Shown piece by piece: positions 46,901 through 54,993 of a stretch of DNA of 64,000 bases. Under the pieces are notes generated by a model. The model saw only the letters and a list, made by a program, of their open reading frames with translations, did no database searches and was not told where the DNA came from. The stretch is from Kitasatospora cheerisanensis KCTC 2395. Lineage in GTDB: Bacteria > Actinomycetota > Actinomycetes > Streptomycetales > Streptomycetaceae. The translations under genes and the position numbers were made by a program. The first letter of the stretch is position 1. Each line of letters starts with the position of its first letter. The stretch lies in contig NZ_KK853997.1 in the NCBI RefSeq assembly GCF_000696185.1, forward strand, positions 840,315 through 904,314, read 5' to 3'.

Positions 46901-47781
46901 TGCCGGGTGCCGTCGAGCAGCCGGATCTCCTCGATCCGGGGGCCGTCGGCGGAGGGGACGGTGTCGACGGCGACGCGGTAGCCGCAGCTGTGGACGAGCT
47001 CCCGGGGCGCGCCCTGCTCGTCGTGCAGGAAGCCGATGCGGTGCCCGTTGCGGTCGGTGATCGCCGAGACGGGGCGGACTTCGCCGATCCGGTAGGCGGT
47101 GCCGGGGTTGCCGGCCGGCGGGGCGAAGTGCCGGGTGAGTCCGGTGTCCGGGTCCTCGATCCGGAAGCCGCCGTCGGCGTCCCAGTGCAGCGGCCAGTCC
47201 GCGCCGGCGTCGGGGCGGACGGTGGCGCCGAGGCTGGGCGGCAGCGGGTAGTGCAGGATCTGCGCGTCGTCGCCGGCGAAGTGCACGCCGCTCGCGTCGA
47301 TCTCCACCCGCTGGTCGAGGGTCGAGGCCCAGCCCTGCCCGAACAGCCGCCCGCCGACGTATCCCGAGGCGTAGGACCGGCGCAGCACCACCGGCAGCAG
47401 CCCCGCCAGCGTCAAGTCCCTTTCGGCGGTGATCACTTGACCGGACACCACGTCCACCGGGTCGCCCGCGGTGCGGCACCCGATGTTGCCGTCCACGGAC
47501 TGTCCGCGCCGCCCGCCGCGTCCGAGCGGGCCGCCCTTGCCGCCGCGCCCGCCGTTGCCCGAACGGGGGTGCGGGACACCGCCCTTGCCCTCGCCCTTCA
47601 GGATCTTCTCCAGATCCTTGACGTGCTTCTCCTCGATCTCCCGGACGTTCTTCGCGACCTTCTTCAGGTTGTCGCCCGCGTGCCGGTAGAGGTTCTTCAA
47701 CGCCTTCCCGGCGTCCTCCGCCAGCGTCTTGCCGAGCTTCGCCGCCCCGTGCTCCAGCGCCTTGACGATCTGGTTGCTCAC
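43918..47781 (-). CDS. RHS-repeat polymorphic toxin with C-terminal HNH-type nuclease domain
   Basis: 1287 residues; ATG 47781 overlaps the WXG100 gene's stop by 4 bases. N-terminal 70 residues are a charged helix (AAKLGKTLAEDAGKALKNLYRHAGDNLKKVAKNVREIEEKHVKD), then a Gly/Arg linker, a DUF6531 entry (GDPVDVVSGQVITAERDLTLAGLLPVVLRRSY), about 30 YD/RHS repeats, and the core end YFRYYDPATGRYLSTDPLG, NPLYWTDPLGL. The last ~130 residues (NHIPAK, GPSIRMEYDDHRNFIST, RAKQSSLIQAGKFDEAMKMDIDEIR) match a known HNH/EndoVII-type toxin tip. The shell encloses the toxin; the WXG100 partner suggests type VII export. Confidence 0.92.
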   Translation of the reverse strand: MSNQIVKALEHGAAKLGKTLAEDAGKALKNLYRHAGDNLKKVAKNVREIEEKHVKDLEKILKGEGKGGVPHPRSGNGGRGGKGGPLGRGGRRGQSVDGNIGCRTAGDPVDVVSGQVITAERDLTLAGLLPVVLRRSYASGYVGGRLFGQGWASTLDQRVEIDASGVHFAGDDAQILHYPLPPSLGATVRPDAGADWPLHWDADGGFRIEDPDTGLTRHFAPPAGNPGTAYRIGEVRPVSAITDRNGHRIGFLHDEQGAPRELVHSCGYRVAVDTVPSADGPRIEEIRLLDGTRQGRGTTVTGYQYYPDGNLAGVVNSSGLPYVYEYDEAGRMTAWIDRNGHSYEYTYDEEGRAVAGTGEDGLLAATFQYDPAGRVTLSTDSLGHTTAYHYDEQHRVTRVVDPLGHTTSTEYDPRGRVLARTDELGRTTRFELDRHGDPIRMTAPDGSELTLLHTELRQIAAIGSNGRTIAEFAYDPAGNLLRRTDAAGAVTVHGYDEQGRLRSVTDPLGQTHLIETDPAGLITKVTDALGQTATVEYDAFGRVIATTDPLGGTTRYTRRVEGEITERRRPDGTVETWAFDAEGNATEQRDPSGAVQRFETGPFGRIRRQVLADGEVQVFGYDTELRLTSVATGDAVWQYRYDKAGHLVGERDFNGRALAYRKDGADQLLATTDRAGRTTAFAYDLLGRLTERRDHDGTTTALTYDQDGHLAAMTDGRSTVRWTHDAAGRVLSEDVDGRTTRYSYDLLGRRTSRTTPTGLVSTWTWDAGNQPVRLAGTLETLTFSHDPGGRETTSYIGAGAALTQSWDGADRLVGQSVWARSETGVYTGLRERTYRYRADGMPETITDSLRGTRTLTLTPAGRVTEVRAENWRERYTYDTLGNITHAHDSRRPQDATAGERAYTGSLLRTAGRTSYDYDDHGRLTRRTVRTLSGQRREWHYQWDGQDRLVRLESPEGRWAYGYDALGRRTSKHRLADDGQPRTDAEQTWFSWDGTQLAEQRTQLPGGTERTVSWDWEPGSWRAVAQSERLAAADGTLIEQQFHAIVTDLVDAPSELVSPDGRITWSADTTLWGRRLKHADGGPDCPLGRPGQYHDEESGLEYNYFRYYDPATGRYLSTDPLGQEAGVNPHGYVPNPLYWTDPLGLAKQPSGWGGWYNKLKPANWTDGSDNTAYEINHIPAKATYLGLGTPDLKESSGPSIRMEYDDHRNFISTGSSAASDRWRAKQSSLIQAGKFDEAMKMDIDEIRRVHGTKYDAAIKEMVDSLPDNKKFQKFLSGNGWSIRSCLLK

Positions 47782-48503
47782 TCGAAGCTCACCCCCGCGA
47801 TCTTCGACTGGAACGCCTGCGCGTGCCCCGCCACCGCGTCCGCCTGCTCGTGCATCATCCGCGCGTGCTCGTCCAACGCGTCCGGATCGATCCGGAACCC
47901 CGACCCGCCCCCGCCACCGGACGACACCCCCAGCGCGGCCTCCGCCGCCTGGAACACCATCCCCTGCACCGCGTTCGCCACCGTGTCCACCAGCGGACCG
48001 ATCGCCGCCTCCACCACCTGCGCGATGATGTACTGCTCCAACTGCTGTTCCAGATAATTGATCAGACGCTTCGCGGTCTCCTCGATCAGGATCACCGCCG
48101 CCTCCGCCGCACCGAACGTCGCCACCGCCGCCGCCTGGTCCGCCACGAACGCCGCCGCCAACGCGATCAGCTCACCGATCGTCTCCACCTTCATCGCCAC
48201 GATCACGTCCGCCGCGACGTCCAGCGCCTCGGCCACCACATGGCACGCCTGCACCAACTCGTTCAGATGACTGTCCGACAGCGACGCCCACTTCGCCAGC
48301 AACGCCTCGTACGACGCCCCCTCGTACGCCTGCCCCAACTGCTGGATCGTCGACGTCGACTGCTGGTGCACCGACTCCACGTTCTGCGCGAACTCCCGCA
48401 CATGGGACGCGAACTCGCGTACCTTGTCCTCGTTCACCGTCGGCCAGTTGATCCCGATGAACGACAGGAACTCCACTACTTCACTGGGCAGTTCAATGGC
48501 CAC
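47778..48503 (-). CDS. WXG100-like protein (CpnT N-terminal-like), type VII substrate partner
   Basis: 241 residues; GTG 48503 with GGGAGG 7 bases upstream. N-terminal MAIELPSEVVEFLSFIGINWPTVNEDKVREFASHVREFAQNVESVHQQ and AYEGASYEALLAKWASLSDSHLNELVQACHVV form the helical hairpin of the WXG100-like (CpnT N-terminal) family. A long hydrophobic helical stretch and an SGGGGGSG linker follow. It starts the operon feeding the RHS toxin and immunity genes. Known role of the family: export of fused or adjacent toxins through ESX-type machines; no ESX genes are in the window. Confidence 0.85.
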   Translation of the reverse strand: MAIELPSEVVEFLSFIGINWPTVNEDKVREFASHVREFAQNVESVHQQSTSTIQQLGQAYEGASYEALLAKWASLSDSHLNELVQACHVVAEALDVAADVIVAMKVETIGELIALAAAFVADQAAAVATFGAAEAAVILIEETAKRLINYLEQQLEQYIIAQVVEAAIGPLVDTVANAVQGMVFQAAEAALGVSSGGGGGSGFRIDPDALDEHARMMHEQADAVAGHAQAFQSKIAGVSFE

Positions 48504-48721
48504 GGCTCGTCCTCCCGGCGCGGGAAACCTGCGTGCCGCAACCTAACGCCCCGCGCCACCGCACGGGAGAGGGCTTGGGACAACCGTGACAAACCCCGGA
48601 CGCCCGCTAGGGCCGTTCGGGCCCCGCGTCCCGCCCGGCCGCGTCCTCTGCCCGGAACACACCATCTCGGCCACCAGCAGCACCTGCGCGTCCTCCACTT
48701 CTCCGCGTTCCTGACGAGCCG

Positions 48722-49351
48722 TCAGCCCCTGGCCACCGGGCCGGCCGGGAGCCAGCCGGACTCGCGGGCGAGGCGGACGGCGTCCAGGCGGGTCCGGGCG
48801 TCGAGCTTGACCTGCGCGGCTGCCAGGTAGTTGCGGACGGTGCCGGCCGAGAGGTGCAGGCGTTTGGCGATCTCCCGCGGCTCGCAGCCGTCCGCCGCCA
48901 GCGCGAGCGCCTGCGTCTCCCGCTCGGTGAGCGGGCTGGGCGGTGCGGTGAGCGCCCGCGCCGCGATCCCGGCGTCGATCGCCGTCCCGCCGGCCGCGAC
49001 CGTCCGGATCGCCTCCGCGAGCCGCTCCGGCGGCGCGTCCTTCGGCATGAACCCGGTCGCGCCGGCGGCCAGCGCCGCCCGCAGCACCTCCGGCCGCCGA
49101 TGCGCCGTCAGGATCAGCACCCCGCAGCCGGGCAGCCGCTCCCGCAGCACCGCCGCGTTGGTGATCCCGTCCGTCCCGGGCATGTCGACGTCCAGCACCG
49201 CCACGTCGGGCCGGTGCGCGAGCGCCGCCGCCACCACCCGGTCGCCGTCCCCGGTGTCGGCCACCACCTCGATGCCCTCGCTCCCGGCCAGCAGCGCCCG
49301 CAGCGCGCCCCGCACCAGGTGCATGTCCTCGGCCAGCAGCACCCGCACCAT
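48722..49351 (-). CDS. NarL/DesR-type response regulator
   Basis: 209 residues; ATG 49351 with GGGGGAG upstream. Receiver domain with MVRVLLAEDMHLVRGALRALL, phospho-acceptor Asp54 (AVLDVDMPGTDG) and K in GFMPKDAPP. LuxR-type helix-turn-helix SPLTERETQALALAADGCEPREIAKRLHLSAGTVRNYLAAAQVKLDARTRLDAVR. It binds DNA when phosphorylated. No kinase adjoins it; the histidine kinase at 39984 is of the matching family. Confidence 0.93.
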   Translation of the reverse strand: MVRVLLAEDMHLVRGALRALLAGSEGIEVVADTGDGDRVVAAALAHRPDVAVLDVDMPGTDGITNAAVLRERLPGCGVLILTAHRRPEVLRAALAAGATGFMPKDAPPERLAEAIRTVAAGGTAIDAGIAARALTAPPSPLTERETQALALAADGCEPREIAKRLHLSAGTVRNYLAAAQVKLDARTRLDAVRLARESGWLPAGPVARG

Positions 49352-49500
49352 GTCCGTCTCCCCCGTCGCACCGAAGCGCCCACCCTACCGACACCCCGTC
49401 AGGACCCGGCCCGGCCTGACGCGACCGTGGGTAGTCGATGGGGTACACCTGGTGGTGGCCGCGCGGCCCTGCGCGGTCCGGTCGTCCCCGGGAGCGGTGC

Positions 49501-50307
49501 ATGGCGAAGGAGAGCGGGAACGTGGACGGATCCCGGCTGCGGCGGGCGGTGGCAGGACTCGCGGCGCTGGTGTCGCTCTGCGGCGCCGGCCTGGCCTCCG
49601 CGCCCTCCGCCTCGGCGATCTACGGCGGACAGGAGGTGGGGCCGGTCGACCACCGGTTCACGTACACGGTCTTCGTGCACGCCGACAACTACCGGTGCGG
49701 GGGGACGCTGGTCGGCCCGCGCACCGTGCTCACGGCCGCCCACTGCCTCTACGGCAGAGCGGCCGCCGAACTCTTCTTCGGCTCCCGAGACGTGTCGACG
49801 CTCCCTCAGCCCCAGGTGGTGAAGGTCACCCCGAGCAACTGGCGCGTGCACGCGAGCTACGACAACGTCCAACTGACCGACGACATCGCCCTGATCACCC
49901 TGCCCTCCCCCGTGACGTTCTCCGAGTCGGTCGGCCCGGTCGCGGTCTCCTGGGACGACACGACCTACGACAACACCCCTGCCGTCGTCTCCGGCTGGGG
50001 CTTGCTGAACGACAGCGATTCGACGAGCATCCTCCACTACGTCAATCTGACGATCGCACCGACCGCCACGTGCCGGAACTACTTCGGCAACGGAATCACA
50101 CCCGCCATGCTCTGCGCGGACGCCACCAACGGCGGGACGTGCCAAGGGGATTCGGGCGGCCCGCTGGTCGACACCCGGACCGGGAAGCTGATCGGCATCG
50201 TCAGCTTCGGCGGCGAGGGGTGCGCGAACCGCACTCCGCGGGTCGCCACCCGGGTCCCCTCCTTCGGCGCCTGGATCAGGACCTACTCCGTCGACCGGCT
50301 GACCTGA
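49501..50307 (+). CDS. Secreted trypsin-like serine protease (S1 family)
   Basis: 268 residues; ATG 49501 with GGGAG upstream. Signal peptide (RLRRAVAGLAALVSLCGAGLASAPSASA) then IYGGQEVGP, the processed N-terminus. Catalytic triad visible: TAAHC, DDIALITL, GDSGGP. Three disulfide-type Cys pairs (RCGG/AHC, TCRN/MLC, TCQG/GCAN). Exported protease of the chymotrypsin fold with trypsin-like pocket (GTCQGDSGGP). Single gene. Confidence 0.95.
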   Translation: MAKESGNVDGSRLRRAVAGLAALVSLCGAGLASAPSASAIYGGQEVGPVDHRFTYTVFVHADNYRCGGTLVGPRTVLTAAHCLYGRAAAELFFGSRDVSTLPQPQVVKVTPSNWRVHASYDNVQLTDDIALITLPSPVTFSESVGPVAVSWDDTTYDNTPAVVSGWGLLNDSDSTSILHYVNLTIAPTATCRNYFGNGITPAMLCADATNGGTCQGDSGGPLVDTRTGKLIGIVSFGGEGCANRTPRVATRVPSFGAWIRTYSVDRLT

Positions 50308-50374
50308 GCCGACATTTCGCCCCTTCCCGGGCCCCCGTCGCACCTCCGGGCGGACGAAATGATGAACTGGAGGG

Positions 50375-50581
50375 ATGAGCACCGACCCGAAACACACCGA
50401 ACCGCCGCTGCCCGGGACGGCCGTCGAGCGCCGTCCCGCCCCGGTCGTCCGGTGCCGGCGGTGCCACCGGCCGTTGCACGCGCCCGAGTCGCGCTGGGAG
50501 AAGCTCGGCCGGCACTGCGCCGACGCGCCCGAGCAGACCCGCGTCTACGTCATCGACCAGGACGAGCTGCCGGGCATCTGA
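50375..50581 (+). CDS. Small zinc-ribbon-like protein (DUF6011-like)
   Basis: 68 residues; ATG 50375 with GGAGGG just upstream. CRRCHRPLHAPESRWEKLGRHC gives a Cys-x2-Cys plus a further His/Cys pair, a small metal-binding knuckle typical of DUF6011. N-terminal Pro-rich tail and C-terminal DQDELPG. Function unknown. Confidence 0.75.
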   Translation: MSTDPKHTEPPLPGTAVERRPAPVVRCRRCHRPLHAPESRWEKLGRHCADAPEQTRVYVIDQDELPGI

Positions 50582-50595
50582 GACCCGACGCCCGC

Positions 50596-51339
50596 TCAGG
50601 ACCCCAGCGCGTCGGCGAGCTCGCAGCCGGGGACCGTCGCCGGGTGCAGCGGCGGGCCGTCGTACTCGGCGCGGCGCTCGCGGTCCAGCACCGCGCCCTC
50701 GAACACCGCCGCCCGCACCGCCCGCGCGAGCCGCGCGCCCCAGTGCGAGCGCGGACCGCCGAACGGATCCACCGGCTCGCCCGGCACCGGCGAACGGACG
50801 GCCACGCAGACCGCGTCCGACGGGGTGCCGGAGCAGTCGCGGCCGGCCTCCAGCAGCGCCTGCACCTTCGCCTCGGTGGCCGTCGCCAGCAGGTTCACCA
50901 GCCCGGCGTCCGCCACCGCCGCCGGCACCACCGCCAGCACGTTGATCGTCCCGGGCACGTACACGGGAGTTGACGGCTCGTCAGGGGCGGGCGCGGCGGC
51001 CCAGGTCGGCACGCCGATCCCGGTGGTGACCACGGCGGTCACGCCGCCGTCCTCGGCCCAGGTGCAGGCGTCCACCTCGGCGGCCGTCATCAGGCCGACG
51101 CCGGGGCCCACCAGGCCCTGGGCGGCGGCGAGTTCGGCCAGGTGCGCGTCCGGGTCCAGCCGCCCGTAGCCGGCCCGGACCTGCGCGTTGAGCACCCACT
51201 CCCGCTCGCCCAGGCCGCCGCCGAGCACCCCGGAGCTGACCATCCGCCAGCCCGGTCCGGCCCGCCACACCAGCAGGTGCCGGCAGGCGCCGTCCTCGAT
51301 CCGCCCGGCCCGCTGCACCGTCACCGGCCGCCCGTCCAC
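50596..51339 (-). CDS. cbiZ: Adenosylcobinamide amidohydrolase
   Basis: 247 residues from GTG 51339, 8 bases after GGAGG. Family features: RMVSSGVLGGGLGEREWVLNAQV, LMTAAEVDACTWAEDGGVTAVVTTGIGVPTWAA, VPGTINVLAVVPAAVADAGLVNLLATATEAKVQALLEAG and GTPSDAVCVA. CbiZ cleaves the amide linking the aminopropanol arm of adenosylcobinamide so that the corrinoid re-enters B12 synthesis. Divergent from a TetR gene; no other cobalamin gene is nearby. Confidence 0.9.
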   Translation of the reverse strand: MDGRPVTVQRAGRIEDGACRHLLVWRAGPGWRMVSSGVLGGGLGEREWVLNAQVRAGYGRLDPDAHLAELAAAQGLVGPGVGLMTAAEVDACTWAEDGGVTAVVTTGIGVPTWAAAPAPDEPSTPVYVPGTINVLAVVPAAVADAGLVNLLATATEAKVQALLEAGRDCSGTPSDAVCVAVRSPVPGEPVDPFGGPRSHWGARLARAVRAAVFEGAVLDRERRAEYDGPPLHPATVPGCELADALGS

Positions 51340-51475
51340 GCCCGCCACCTCCGCACCTGCTCCGGGCCCGTCTCCGCGGTCCCGTCCGTCGTCGAACGGC
51401 CACCCAATCACACCGCCCGACCGGCCCGGCACGGGGATTCGCCGCGACCCGACCGGATGCGGCAGAGTGTCCGCC

Positions 51476-52143
51476 ATGACCGCGCAGCCCTCCGCCCCCG
51501 CCCCGCCTCCCGCGCCCCGGCGGCCGGCGCCCGCCGCCGCCCGGTGCAGCAGCGCAGCCAGGAGCGGTACGAACGGCTGCTGGACGCCTGCGCGGGACTG
51601 CTCGACGAGGTCGGCACCGCCGGGCTGACCACCAAGGAGGTCGCGCTCCGCGCCGAGGTGCCGATCGGCACCCTGTACCAGTTCTTCTCCGGCAAGGAGG
51701 GCCTGCTCGCCGCCCTCGCCGAACGCAACCTGGCGTTCTTCCTGGACGCGCTGGCCCGCCGGGTGGACGTCGCGGGCCGGCCCGGCGTCGCCGAGTTCAC
51801 CGACCTCGCGGTCGAGGAGTTCGTGGCGATGAAGCGCAGCCTGCCCGGCTTCGGCCACCTCGACTTCGGCCTGGTCGACACCGTCCCCGCCGAGGTCGAC
51901 GACCTGCACCTGCTGGACGCCGAACTCGACAACAACGCGGCCGTCGCGCTGCGCCTGCGCGCCATCGGCGGCGAGCTGTTCGCCGCCCCCGGCTACGCGC
52001 TCGCGCTGCGGGTCGCCATGGAGTGCGCGGACGCCGTCCTCAAGCTCGCCTTCCGCGCCGACCCGAACGGCGACCCGCAGCTGATCGCCGAGTGCAAGCG
52101 CCTGGTCCGCAGCTACCTCGCCGCCCCGCCCGCCGGCAGCTGA
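51476..52143 (+). CDS. TetR-family transcriptional regulator (frameshifted N-terminus)
   Basis: ATG 51476 lies 7 bases after CAGAGT (51463-51468), leaderless. The frame MTAQPSAPAPPPAPRRPAPAAA breaks at the C3 run 51540-51542 and after a -1 shift continues PVQQRSQERYERLLDACAGLLDEVG. Healed length about 222 residues. TetR helix-turn-helix TTKEVALRAEVPIGTLYQFFSGKEGLLAAL, then a helical ligand domain. Target unknown; the divergent cbiZ is a candidate. Confidence 0.85.
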
Positions 52144-52310
52144 ACCGGCCCGCGCCCCACGGCCGTCCGGCCCGCGCCGCGCGGCCCGGCCCGTGGCGCT
52201 GACCGGTTCCGCCATTGCACCGCCCGGAGCACCGCCGCACAGTGGAGACAGGGGTTCGCCCCCGTCCCACCGGTCCCGCCCACCGGTCCCGCCCAACCGC
52301 AGGAGCAGCG

Positions 52311-52511
52311 ATGCAAGCCACAGTGGGAGACCACGTCCACATGTACAGCAGGTCGGTCGGCATGACCGACCGCAAGGGAGAGATCGTCGAGGTGCGCGGC
52401 ACCGACGGCGCACCGCCGTACCTGGTCCGCTTCGAGGACGGCCACGCCGGCCTCGTGTACCCCGGCCCCGACTGCGTCGTCGAGCACCGGCTCGGCGAGG
52501 AACAGCGCTGA
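52311..52511 (+). CDS. DUF1918 family protein
   Basis: 66 residues; ATG 52311 after AGGAG. Matches the small SH3-like DUF1918: MQATVGDHVHMYSRSVGMTDRKGEIVEVRG, YLVRFEDGHAGLVYPGPDC. Function unknown; often stress-induced in actinobacteria. A DedA gene follows after 36 bases. Confidence 0.9.
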   Translation: MQATVGDHVHMYSRSVGMTDRKGEIVEVRGTDGAPPYLVRFEDGHAGLVYPGPDCVVEHRLGEEQR

Positions 52512-52547
52512 TCCCGGGCCACGGCCCGGTGGGAGGAGCGGTCCGCC

Positions 52548-53243
52548 TTGCCCCCACCCCTGCCGGGCCCACTGGCCCATCTCGCCCCGCTGCTGGACGA
52601 CTACGGCTATCCGGCGGTCGGGGTGCTGGTCTTCCTCGACAACTGCGTGGTCCCGGTGCCCGGCCAGACCATCCTGGTGCTGGCCGCCGTGTACGCGGGC
52701 GCGGGCCGGCTGTCGCTGCCGGTCGTGCTGACCGTCGCGTTCCTGGCCGCGTTCGCCGGTAACACCCTCGCCTACCTGCTCGGCCGCACCGGCGGCCTCG
52801 CGTTCGTCCACCGCTGGGGCCGCTACCTGCGCCTCACCCCGGAACGGATGGCCCGCGCCGAGTCGTTCTTCCGCCGCCGCGGCGCCCTGGTGGTCACCGG
52901 CGCCCGCTTCGTGGACGGCCTGCGCCAGACCAACGGCCTGGTCGCCGGCACCACCGGGATGCCCTCGCGGCGCTTCCTCGCCGCCAACGCGGCCGGCGCC
53001 GCGCTCTGGGCGGGCGTCTGGACGGCGGTCGGCTACTTCGCGGGCAGCAACGTCACCGTGCTGTACCGCGAGGCGGTCCGCTACCAGGTGCTGCTGCTGG
53101 TCACCGTCGCCGCCGTCCTCGCGCTGGTCGCCTTCCGCGCCCTGGTCCGGCACCGCCGCCGCCCGCCGCACGACGCCGCCGGCCGGATCCCGCACCAGGA
53201 CAACGGCGACGACGTCCCCGCCGACGGCCGCGACCACCGCTGA
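52548..53243 (+). CDS. DedA-family membrane protein
   Basis: 231 residues from TTG 52548, 9 bases after GGAGG. Family motifs FLDNCVVPVPGQTILVLAAVYAG, GNTLAYLLGRTGG, FFRRRGALVVTGARFVDGLRQTNGLVAGTTGMP and AANAAGAALWAGVWTAVGYFAG. DedA proteins are polyprenyl-phosphate/phospholipid flippase-like carriers in the cytoplasmic membrane. Convergent with the PIG-L gene across a shared hairpin. Confidence 0.9.
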   Translation: MPPPLPGPLAHLAPLLDDYGYPAVGVLVFLDNCVVPVPGQTILVLAAVYAGAGRLSLPVVLTVAFLAAFAGNTLAYLLGRTGGLAFVHRWGRYLRLTPERMARAESFFRRRGALVVTGARFVDGLRQTNGLVAGTTGMPSRRFLAANAAGAALWAGVWTAVGYFAGSNVTVLYREAVRYQVLLLVTVAAVLALVAFRALVRHRRRPPHDAAGRIPHQDNGDDVPADGRDHR

Positions 53244-53267
53244 CCCGCCGTCAACACGCGGCGCGGG

Positions 53268-53302
53268 CCGCCCCGTCCCCGGCGCGGGGGACCACGGGGC
53301 GG
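53268..53302. terminator. Hairpin between convergent DedA and PIG-L genes
   Basis: CCGCCCCGT-CCCC (53268-53280) pairs with GGGG-ACC-ACGGGGCGG (53287-53302) around loop GGCGCG, with a small ACC bulge. It can serve both genes. Confidence 0.7.
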
Positions 53303-53308
53303 GGCGGC

Positions 53309-54058
53309 TCAGCGGAGCTTGATCACCTCGAACGAGGCGGCGAACACCGTGCCCAGGCGGCTGCCGGCCGTCCGGCCCATGGACTCCAGGAACTCGGCGG
53401 CGTTGGCCATCTCCCCGCCGAGGCCGTCCAGGTAGGCGCGGTGGGCCTCCAGCGAGGCGACGCCGGCGGCGAAGGTCTCGGTGGTGTCCACGGCGTGCAG
53501 GCCGTCGGGCGAGGCGGCCGCCCAGACCTCCCGGACGCCGTTCCACGGCTGGTGCCCCTCCGCGGTGAGCTCCCGGAACACCCAGCGGTTGCCGGCGTCC
53601 CGCACCGCGTCCAGCGCGGCCCGGCCGACCGCGATGTGGTCGGCCTGGTTGGGGAACACCCCGCCGTAGGTGTCCCGGAAGTTGGTGGTGATCACGATGT
53701 CCGGCCGGTGCCGGCGGATCGCCCGTGCCAGGTCGCGGCGCAGCGGCAGCCCGTACTCCACGACGCCGTCCGGGTAGCCCAGGAACTCGACGGTGTCGAC
53801 GCCGACCACCGCGGCCGACTCGACCTGCTCGCGCTCGCGTACCGGCCGGCACTGGGCCGGCTCCATGCCGTCGATGCCGGCCTCGCCGCTGGTCACCATC
53901 AGGTAGCTGACGCGCTTGCCCTGCCCGGTCCAGCGGGCGACGGCGGCGGCCGCCCCGTACTCCATGTCGTCGGGGTGCGCGACGATCGCCAGTGCGCTGT
54001 CCCACTCCTCGTCCAGCGGGAGGTACGGGGGCGGGGTCTGCTCGGTGGGGTTGCTCAT
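53309..54058 (-). CDS. PIG-L family deacetylase
   Basis: 249 residues; ATG 54058 with AAGGA upstream. Zinc motif AHPDD (ALAIVAHPDDMEYGAAAAVARW) and later NQADHIAVGRAALDA with the third His. Family acts on N-acetyl sugars such as GlcNAc-inositol of mycothiol biosynthesis, or on antibiotics. Downstream of and 61 bases from the dinucleotide-binding oxidoreductase on the same strand, likely one operon. Confidence 0.92.
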   Translation of the reverse strand: MSNPTEQTPPPYLPLDEEWDSALAIVAHPDDMEYGAAAAVARWTGQGKRVSYLMVTSGEAGIDGMEPAQCRPVREREQVESAAVVGVDTVEFLGYPDGVVEYGLPLRRDLARAIRRHRPDIVITTNFRDTYGGVFPNQADHIAVGRAALDAVRDAGNRWVFRELTAEGHQPWNGVREVWAAASPDGLHAVDTTETFAAGVASLEAHRAYLDGLGGEMANAAEFLESMGRTAGSRLGTVFAASFEVIKLR

Positions 54059-54119
54059 GGTCGTTCCTTCTCGTCCTCGTGGAAGCGTTCCTCGGCCCCG
54101 CCCGGGGCGCGGGCCGGGC

Positions 54120-54776
54120 TCAGTTCGCGGTGCGGATCGAGTAGTTGAAGTCCGCGTGCCCGTAGTGCCGCATCAGCCGCATCCAGAACGGCATCATCAT
54201 CTCCAGCCCGCGCGCGGCGTCGATCCCGCCCAGGTCGAGGACCCGCCCGGCCGGCCAGCCGAACTCGCCGAGCAGCGCCGTGACCTGCGCCTTGGCCTCC
54301 GTGTCCTCGCCGGCCATGAACAGCTGGTGTTCGCCCGGCACGCGGTCGGGGTCGACCATCACGGCGACGTTCACGGTGTTCAGCGCCTTCACCACGCGGG
54401 TCTGCGGCAGGGCGCGCTGGAGCTGCTCGCCGATGCTGTCGTCGTTCACCGGGTCGAGGGTCAGCTCGCCGGTCGGCGAGAACACCAGCGGGTTGCAGAC
54501 GTCCAGCAGGACCTTCCCGGCCAGGTTCTCCGGGCCGGCCAGCTCCACGGCGGAGAGCGCGACGGTGCCGCCGGTCGCGTTGACGACCAGCTCGCCGTGG
54601 GCCGCGGCCTCCGCGAAGGTGCCGGCCTGCGCGCGCGGGCCGTTCCGGTCGGCCCAGTCGCCGGCGGCCGCGTTGCCCTTGCTGCGCGAGCCGAGCACCA
54701 CCTCGTGACCGAGCGCGACCAGCTTGCTGCCGAGCGTCTGCCCCACCGTGCCCGTACCGAGAATGCCGATCCGCAT
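54120..54776 (-). CDS. NADP(H)-binding oxidoreductase, F420-dependent type
   Basis: 218 residues; ATG 54776 is 8 bases after GGAG (GTG 54779 adjoins). Rossmann start MRIGILGTGTVGQTLGSKLVALGHEVVLGSRSKG, KVLLDVCNPL, VVKALNTVNVAVMVDPDRV, FMAGEDTEAKAQVTALLGEFGWPAGRVLDLGG-like segments. Belongs to the NADPH:F420 oxidoreductase-like group; may reduce F420 or another substrate. Confidence 0.88.
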   Translation of the reverse strand: MRIGILGTGTVGQTLGSKLVALGHEVVLGSRSKGNAAAGDWADRNGPRAQAGTFAEAAAHGELVVNATGGTVALSAVELAGPENLAGKVLLDVCNPLVFSPTGELTLDPVNDDSIGEQLQRALPQTRVVKALNTVNVAVMVDPDRVPGEHQLFMAGEDTEAKAQVTALLGEFGWPAGRVLDLGGIDAARGLEMMMPFWMRLMRHYGHADFNYSIRTAN

Positions 54777-54993
54777 CACTACCGCTCCGTCCCCGTCCGT
54801 TCCACCGGGCCGCCCCGAACGGGCCGCGCCGGAATGGCCGAACGCACCCTACCCGACGGGGCCCTGACGAACAGTCAGCTCTTCCGGGATCCCCGTTGAC
54901 CTGGCGTTTCTCCCCCACACACCACCATGCGACCCCGGGCAGCGCGACGCCACCCGCGCGGACTGCCGCAACGAGTGGCGTCGACCGGACCGG

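Noticed and set aside
44035..48057. A 1340-codon open frame on the plus strand
   Set aside because: It is the antisense of the RHS gene; long antisense frames are expected at this GC content, and the sequence is low-complexity Val/Gly/Ala with no domain.
48610..48623. DevR-like box upstream of the toxin operon
   Set aside because: GGGCCGTTCGGGCC matches at only 11 of 14 positions and has no supporting gene content; could be chance at this GC level.
51475..51478. CATG giving ATG starts on both strands for cbiZ and TetR
   Set aside because: The plus-strand ATG 51476 has a leaderless -10 in place. For cbiZ a GTG at 51339 with GGAGG at 8 bases is better, and the longer N-terminus lacks family similarity.
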